A stretch of 64,000 nucleotides of DNA from Plasmopara viticola (Eukaryota > Oomycota > Peronosporomycetes > Peronosporales > Peronosporaceae). A program made the position numbers and the translations under genes. The notes beneath the pieces were generated by a model. The model saw only the letters and a program-made list of their open reading frames with translations. It searched no databases and was not told where the DNA came from. Position 1 is the stretch's first letter. Every line of letters begins with the position of its first letter. Of the stretch, positions 54,401 to 63,400 are shown piece after piece. Location of the stretch: contig MBPM02000021.1 in the NCBI GenBank assembly GCA_001695595.3, positions 124,001-188,000 on the forward strand. Reading direction: 5' to 3'.

Positions 54401-57400
54401 AATAAGAGCGGATCCAAGAGCGGATCCACGGTTTCCGTCAGGTTTTCAAGCAACACGGGCGCGCCAATCAACAGCGACGTTTCCAACATGCGGACAAAGC
54501 CACTGTGGGCCATGGTCAAGACTTTTAGCGCCCTGGGCCTCGTCATTTCCTTCACCCAACGCGTGGCTTGAGCGTCCGGGTCAATCATCAAGGGCCACCG
54601 TTGACTCGAGTGCACTAAGATGGCATTTTCAATCGAAAACGCATCGTTGGGGAGCTTGGCCATGGTCCACTCTTGAATCGTCACGGCATGGCCGAGCGTA
54701 CCAATCACACTCACGGGCGTGGTACACGGTACCACTTGCTGGGTCAAGGCAAGCGTCCACTCGCGCTTGGCCCGGTCCCGATAGGGACTGGGAAAGGCAC
54801 CCAGGTACGCAATGGTACCCGCGGCCACCACCATGTCGCCCACGACGTTCTCGTACGTACGCTGTAAGCGTGTCGCCAAAGCCTCCCATCGCGCTTGTTC
54901 CGTGCTCAAGCCATTAATCAACTGCGTCGCGCGCGTCAGTTTCAGCGAACAAGCCGCCACTTGCTCTTCCAGCTCGTGCTTTTTCGTACCCGCAGCAATG
55001 ACCTGGGCTTCCAAGTGTACCACTTTGGCCACCACGCCTGCGAGCGCCTCTTGTTGCCGCACCAGTTCCGTCTGCGCTCGTTCCAGCGCACTCGTTGCTT
55101 CTTGCAACGCCTCTCGTTTCGGGGCCACGGCTTTTACGACGCGATCGTACCCGACCATCGCGTGGACCCAACTACAGAGCCCCGACGCGGCCACGGACGC
55201 GGTGCGGATTTTCTCCGCTTGAAACTCGGGATTCTTGGTAATTTCACAGAGTTTCGCCATGGCCTCTTCTGGAATATGCTCCTTGTCGTACTCGACCAGA
55301 GTCTGGAGAAACCGCGCGTCGTTCAGCACCTTTTTCGCCGGCGCCCAATAATCCTCGCTTTTCGTCACTCCATCGTGCATCCCTTGGACGGGGGGTATTC
55401 GCAAAAGGGTACACACGGCTTCCATCACCAACTTGACGGCTTCGGGCGGATTTTTCATGGCCTTCATCTCGGTCAAGTCGCTCTTACTCAACGTTTGCAA
55501 GGCTTGCACGGCACGCGCCAAGACGGGGACGGCGTCCGCCACGTCCGCTTCACAACTGGCTTTCAACGCCTGCGCTGCCGCGGCTTGACGCGTACACTGC
55601 GCTTCGTTGGCGTGCACGTGCGCGCGCGTGGCACTGGCTTCCTGCTGTTCGTGGGCCAGCGTGGCCACCACGGCCTCCACGTCGCGCGTCGCCGCGTGCA
55701 ACAAGGGCTGCCACGCTTCGAATTCACTCTGCATCGCGGCCACGTGCTCGGCCGTGGCCACGAGCGTGTGCCACCCCGTGGTGTACCGTTCTTTTAACGT
55801 CATGACGTGCTGGCGTTGCTGGAGCACGAGCGTTTGGAAGGTTTGCAAAAAGTCGAGAAACGACGTTGACGTGACGTAGTGGTAGCGACGGAGCGAGTGG
55901 TGATAGTCCCGACTGAGAGCACGTACACTGGCTTGCACGGCGACGCACACGGCGACGACGTTGGCGCGGACAGAAGGCGAAAAGTCCAATGGCGCGAGAA
56001 AAGAAGCGGCCACGGCTTCGAGCGCGTCGGGCGGCCACGCGGGGAACCAGTCGATCGTACAGCATTGGACGAGGGACGGAAACGTGCGGACACGCCGACG
56101 GAACGCGTCGCCAAGCGGCGAGAACGCCAGCACGAGGTGGAGGTTCTGTCGACAGCGCGTGACAAAAAACTGGTACACGTCGGGGGACGTGTGCCCGGTT
56201 GACTCCCTGGCCGTTGCTTCCAACGCTTGCTTGATTGCGAATAGCTCGTCACTGGTCCATAACGTCGCCACTTCGCCAGTGTTTACGAACGCATTCACGT
56301 CTGCGAGATAGGCTTCATCCTTGAGCTGCGTATCGGAGAGTAACAGGACCGTCGGCTGATTTTGGACACCACTTAAGTGGCACACTTTTTTCAAATCCGC
56401 GTACCAGTCAAGTCGGGCATACGACGTCGAGGCTTCAATCTGGTACAAGTGGTACCCGGCGATAAAAGCCGCGAGTTTCGTCAGACTCTTGCGACCACTG
56501 CCACTCACACCAATGAGAAGAGCATTGCCACGAGGCTGATGAAGGATACGAGAGATCCGGGTAATATGGTCAACCGCGTCTTGAAACAGCACGAGACGCA
56601 TGGGTGCAGCACTACTTTGGTTATACTCATCCAGATACTTTTGGAGCAGAGATTGGACTTGGTACTGATCCGGCAATTCATGGTACACGTGCTTGCCGTT
56701 TGTCCCAAAATGACCATACCGTACCACGTCCTGGGCACCAAGTGCATCAATTGGTACTTCTTGTTGGTACCAATGCAAGTGCATCATTTTCTCGATACTC
56801 TCAGCAAACCAGCCCCGATCAAGGTCATCAATCAATCGATCGGCAAAGACGCGGGAACATTCGTGAGCCCATAAACGCACCAAATCGTTGCCATCTTGTA
56901 TCGTCTCACTCGAAACTTGAGCCACTCCTTGAAACACTTTGGATAAATCCCGTAGATTAAACGTATAGTGGGATTTGGCTGGCGTCGGCAACAAGACGTG
57001 TGTGATCTCCGTGTAAAGATCCAGTGTCGCCATCACCAAAGCCTTTTTCAACGCTTGCACTTGAGGTTCGAAAGGTGCCAAGAACCACTCGGTAAGGCAC
57101 GTGAAAATGGTACCAAGCGCCTCCTTGTCAAAGGGTACAAAATGTACCAGATTAAAGTAGCGGACGTACCGTTGGGTAATGCGTGTGCGTCCACCACCCG
57201 GAGGTCCCATGGCGGCCAGGAATTGAAGCGCCTTGACTTGTGTCCAGGCATTGTCTTTGCGATTGTACCAGCCACCGTACCCCATCCATTGACGCAAGAG
57301 TTCAAGGGGCGGTTGGGCCCCATACGTTTCTTTGGCAGGCAAATTCAAATCGTCGACAAAGATCACACACTTTTGGCCGACAGGCGGGCCCAAGACATGG

Positions 57401-60400
57401 TTTCGTCGTTGCTCGAGCTTTGCTTCCATCAAATCCTGCGTTTGCGTCGCCCTCGTGTGCGCTGAAAAGTGCATTACCAGCGACAGGGTCCACTGTCCCC
57501 CTTCCACGGTACCCCTGGTGCCCATCCGAACCTTCTTTTGCAGCGTCACTGACTTGCCCGTACCAGTCTTTCCGGTACACAGCACATGCACGCCATGCTC
57601 AATCAAGGTATCCAAGAGCCAATCGTGGCGTACCGAGTCCACGGTCGGTACCAAAAGTTGGGTAAACGACGCACTCGGTGGAAGGTGAAACGCCTCGCCC
57701 TCGATTTGTTCCCGCCACGGCATCCACGTCTTGCGGTGGAGATCAAAGCAATAGTCGTACACGAGGCCAGTGTCGGGGAACGGAAGCAACGCGACGCGAG
57801 TCGGGAGCGTGTACCCCGGCGTTTGCGCGACAAACGCCGTCCACGACTCGGCGTCGAGGGTACCGTCCTGGTCGCCGATTGGTACCACGGCTGTGGTCAG
57901 TTTCGACGCGAGCAGTGCACGGAAAAAGCCGTCAAACTTGTACCGAGACGTTGAATCTATGCACGCCCCGATGGACCACACGACGGCTTGAAGCAAGACA
58001 CACTCGAGGATCGCTTCCATCTCGTGCGCTTCCCCTGCCACGTGAGCAGCGTGGACGCCATCGTCGAGCGCACACTCGAGCACTCGCAAGAACGAGGCCG
58101 TGAGCGCACGAGCCGTCACGGGCGTCGGGACGGTACAGTGGTGCTCGACAAGGTACAGCAAGGGCGGGACGAGCCATTGGATCGTTTCGTCGAGAAACGA
58201 TTGGTACACGGTCAGTGGTACGCTCAACCGCGTCCGGACCCACGTGTGTACCAACACGTCCCACGTGACAATGTGCGGGTCGAGAAACACCATCCCGACC
58301 CGCGAGATCGTCGCCGGCGACGCCGCGTCCACGTCGTCCGTCTCAAACACGAGCCGCATGCGGTCCGTCATTGGGATGACCTCGCCACTCAGTAGACAGA
58401 GCCTCTTGGTATCGTCCAGAACCGTATTGAGGTTCTCGATCCACACGGCGTCCACGGGCCCGTCAAACACGAGCCATTGCTTGGCCGTCCCCGACGCCCG
58501 GGCACACGCGCGGTACGTACACGCCACCACGCCGTCCACCCATTCGTGCGTACTGGGGTGAAAGTACCCGTACAAGTGCTCACTCGTCACGGCTTTGGGA
58601 TTCACGGGGTACAGAAGCACCCGGTCGGGGTCCCGGGCGTCCGCGGATGACGCCGTCAATGCACGGGCGAGCGTCTGGACCACGCACGTCTTGCCCGCGC
58701 CCGGCGTCCCCACGAGCATGAGCCCGTGCCGGACTTGCACGGTTTCGTACACTTGCACGACTTTGCGGACGAACGCGGGGGGACACTCGAGGGGCACCAC
58801 GACGTCCGGGACGATCGCAATGCCGCGGGCACACGTCGCGTGGATGGCGGCGACCAGCGCCGTCCGATCCAAGGACGGCACGACGAGACCGGAAAAGAGA
58901 TCCAACGTGATGGCGTGGAACAAGGGCAGATCCGCGGCAGTCAGTTGGGGCAGCGTCACGTCGTGGAGCGCTTGCAAGACGATGGTGGCGTCCGTCCACT
59001 GCGGATCGGCCGCCACGCGGTGGCGCAACGCACTCGCGGCCACGAGAATCGCCGTCACGGCACGCATGCCATAGTCGTAATGGGGCTGGGACGACAGCTG
59101 CTCGGACGCGACGTGCAACACGTGCGTGAGTTTCCGTGCGTGGCTCTGTGCGTGCGCAAAGCCTAGCGAGTGCAAGCGAATCTCGGCAATCAACGCATAG
59201 TCTGGGACCATCATGGCACACGGACGGAAGAGCGCGTGGAGATTGGCCGGTAACTCGGCTCGACCGGCATAGCCCGGGTTCATGGTAATAAACACGTTGG
59301 CACTCAAGTGCAACGGCACGACCGTGCCTTCCAACACTACGTGCGTCGCTTGGGTTCGCTTGCCGTCCAGCACCGTCGACAGCTGGTGGGCAAGGACGGA
59401 CAAGACGTCGCGCGGCATGCGGTTGCATTCGTCCAAACAGCACCAGGCCCCGGACCCCGCGACTCCTTTCAAGAGCTTGGCCGTGGCCAGCGCGTCCAAG
59501 CTGTCGGAGCCATTAAACACGACGCAATGCATCCCACTGGCTTTGCTCAGATCTTTCACCGTCTCCGTCTTGCCCGTGCCCGCGGGCCCTTCCGGGGCCC
59601 CACCATACACTAACGCGACGGCGCCCAGCAGCGTCCGGTAACACCGATCCGTCAAGGGCGTGATGACTAACCGCGTCGTGGTGCCCAGGTACTCGTCGCC
59701 ATACCCCACGCACGCAGTGACCATTCGAAGTTCCACGTCCCACCCACGGGCCTGTTCGGTCCAGTACGACCGCAGCTGAGCAATCCATTCAAACGCTTCG
59801 GCGCTCTCGACGCCAGTCGCCACCATGGACGCAAGTGTGTCGCGGGCATGGACGTCCAGGACCACGAGCGCTCCGACCGTCGTCCGCTCCCGTTGCGTCA
59901 AATGACCACGTACAAGCTCAACGAGCGTGTTCAATTGCCCCTTCAAGACCTCACCATACTCGTCCAACGCTGTGCGTCCACGATCGCTTGTCAAGGCCCG
60001 CGTGACGTCTTGCGTCCAATAGATTTGCGAGACCGCCAGCACGACTTGGGCCGGCCACGCCAGCAGCCACGTCTCGCGGTCTGTGCACGCGTAGGCGCCG
60101 ATCGCGCGGGCCAGCTGGTCCCGCATCGTCTCGTACTGCCGCTCTTCGAGTTCCGCGAGCCACCGTTCGACCTTGCCGCGGTTCGCTTCACTGTCGGGAT
60201 GCACGACGCGGGTCAACGGCACACCCTCGCCGTCCACCGAGTGCATGGCGGTGATCCCGAGCGGATCCAGCGCAAACGTCACGTGGTCAATCCCTTCAAA
60301 ACACTTGGCCAAGTGCGCTTGCACAGCGCGTGGGTCCGTCGATTGCGACACTAGCGCCAGCAATTCCGCGTTCGAGACAAAGTAAAAGCGCGGGAACGCC

Positions 60401-63400
60401 ACGCGTTTCATCTCCAAGTAATCCAGCAAGCCTTTCTGAATGTCGTCCAGCTTTTCATTGGCCCGTTGGAATTTCGCCAGCACTTGGTCCATGGCCGCGA
60501 CCGCGAGGAACGCTCCCATCGCGACCGTCTCGTCCATGAGCTTGCGCCAGAACGCATCGACGCTCGCAAACCGACGCGCTTCCGTGGGCAATTGCCGCAT
60601 GAGGTCGTCGGACCGGAAAATGGCTTCGAGCGCCACCCACGTCCGTTGACACGCCATCCACGCGTCGAGCACGTGCTGACCCGCTTGCAACGTGGTTTCC
60701 CACGCTAGACACTCGGCGTCGAGGCACGCAACGTACGGCGACGCCCGCATGGTCTGGGTCTGGACCAAGTGCTCGTCCAACAAGGCCACGAGGGCGTCGG
60801 CATTGTGCACGACGTACGTCCCCGTCTCGCCGTGCCGGGTCGTCGCGACCGTAACGCTGTCCCACTCGGCCAGCATGCCACTGAGCGTCGCTTGCAACGC
60901 ATACTCTTTCTCGGCCACGACCCGAAGCGCGGCCGTCGTGTCCAAGTGGTCCATCAAGTGACGGTCGAGTAACCTCTGCAGCGTCAAGTCGTCTTCTGGT
61001 TCGTCAAACCCCACCGTTTGTCGAAGCGTGTCCCAATGCCGGGCTTGGATCGCTGGACTCGCCAACGATTGGATCACGGGCAAGTACGCTTGAAACGCTG
61101 CAATCCGTTCGCCCAGCTTGCGGGCCACGTGAACGGCGTCGACGCCCTGGGCGTCCAAACTCGCGCTCAACACGGACGCCGAGTGCCACGAAGCCGTTAC
61201 GAACGTTTCGATCGCCGTGCTTTCCAGTTCCAAGAACGGCCCGTGGAGCCACGTCTGGCAACAGGACGAAAACTCGGCACTCAAGGTCCAGAGCTGATGG
61301 TACGGTGCAAACTCTGCGTCCAAGGCCGTCAAGAGCGACGTGTAGGCCGTCAACGGCACGCCCAGCACGGTTTCCCGGGCATTCAAGTCGGTCGCTTTCA
61401 ATCGGGCGTCGTGGAGCGCGTCCAAGAGCACACCCGCTTCTTCCACGTACTTGTCCGTCTCGGCAATGTCGCTGTACTGACGAAACGCACGAACGGCTTC
61501 TCCATACCGGTCGACCTCGAGCTCAAACGCCTCCTTTTCCAGCGCCAAGAGCTCCATCATGCGCCCTTTTTCGCTCTCAAACGTGGCATCACACGTCGCG
61601 CCGGCCTCTGCAATCTTCCGTGGCCACTCGTTCACGGCGTGCGCCAGCAAAAAGTCGTCCATCGACAGGCGATAGGCGAATTCGTCCAGCACGGCGAGTC
61701 GTTCGTGGATCACTGCCACTTCCCGCGTGATCGCCGTCACGACGGCTTTGCTCTCGCCGACCACCTGCTGGAGGCGAGCAAACTGCGCTTCGTTTGCCGG
61801 TTTTGCCGTCATGCGCGAGAGGAGCGCCGTGTACCGCGCCGTGATGCCCAGCATGCACCCGCGCGCGTCCCGGACAAGGCTCGCAAGCAGCGTATCGCGT
61901 ACGGTGAGCGCTTGCGTACGGAGCTGGTGCTTGACGGCATCGGTCGCCACGGACACGAGGGGGAACGCCACGACATCCAACGATAGGGCGTCGACGCGCT
62001 GTGCAAGGTCATGAAAGTGCCGGATCTGTCGACACAGGCGCGGCAAGTACGCGAGATCTTGTCGTGGCTGTGCTTCGTCGTGCGGCACGACGTCGAAATC
62101 CGCGAGTTGCAACGGCTGGAGCGTGGCAAGAAACGTGGACGTGTCAAAGCGTAGCGAGGCCGCAAAGGCCGTAAAGTCCCGCGCCAACGCCTCGGCCGAC
62201 GCCATGGCATCGGCCACGTGCTGCTGCACGCTCGTTTTGGCGTGCTCGAGCGCCGTGAGCCATTCCCACCGTCCATCGCGTTCACGACTCAAGTCAAGCA
62301 GTGGGCGTCGCTCCACGGCCAAGAGCGTCAGGACGTCGCACTCGAGGCGATCGAGTTCGTGAACTGTACTCACAATGGCATCCAGCGGGTCGACCAAAGC
62401 GGCCGTCACGTCTTGCACCGACGGCGTGACAACGACCTCGTCCTGCACCAAGGCCAGTTGAAGGCGAAACAAGGGCCGCGGCCCGGTCACGGGCTGTACA
62501 CTGGGCTTGGCGGCGAGTGCGTCGTCCACGTTGCTCGCCGTGCACCGTCGTACAAAGCGCATCCAGTCGTGGATCGATTGCTGGACGACGTGACGCCATT
62601 GCGCGGCGAGCCGCAAGTGGAGGCCCGTGAGGAGCCGCTTCAATCGACTCTGGTCGTACACTTTTAGATCCGAGACAAAGAGGTCAAAGTGGTCTTGGAG
62701 TTTGTCAATGATCGTGTCGACGACAGCCCGCCGCCACTCGATGACGAATCGCTCGGCCACTTGATTGCTATGCGTCGCTTGCAACGCTTGGAAATCCAAG
62801 ACCCGAAACGGGCGCTGGGCAGTGCCCGCGGCAGCCGGATCGTCGTCGCGCCACACGAGGCGCACCGTGTGAAACGTCTTTTCCCACCCTGCGTACAGCC
62901 GTCGCAAGATGGCAAGCAACGGGGGGGACGCAATGTACAAGAGCGTCTTGAGCCGTTGCCGATTGCCGTCAAAGTCGTGCGTTGGCACTGCGACTTTTCC
63001 ATACACTTTGGTGACCGGCACGTCCAGCGCGAGCCGTGCAAAACGGGCTTGCCACGCCGGATCCTGTCGGAGTTTCATCAGGACTGCCGTCTTTTTCAAA
63101 CTGCGTAGATATGCGGCAATCGCTGCGTCCGTGAGTTGTCGCAAGAGAGACGCCGCGGGGTGGCCGTCGACGACGGCGACGCGTGCCGGCAAGCCGGCCA
63201 CGACGCGTGCATGGATGCGTTCCAAGGTCGCGCGTGGCATGCCACGAAAGCGGGACGGGTCTTGGCGCGTGACGCACGCGTCGAACCGAGCCCACGCCTT
63301 TGCTTGGGCTTGCCGCGCTCTTGCTGCTGCGACGCGGTGGGCAAACCCGTCGACGGCCTCGGTGTCAAAGCTAAGATTGATCCGATGCACGTACTTCTCG

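Noticed and set aside
58580..59443. 287-codon frame and many others inside the dynein gene
   Set aside because: Out-of-frame shadows of a verified dynein coding sequence.
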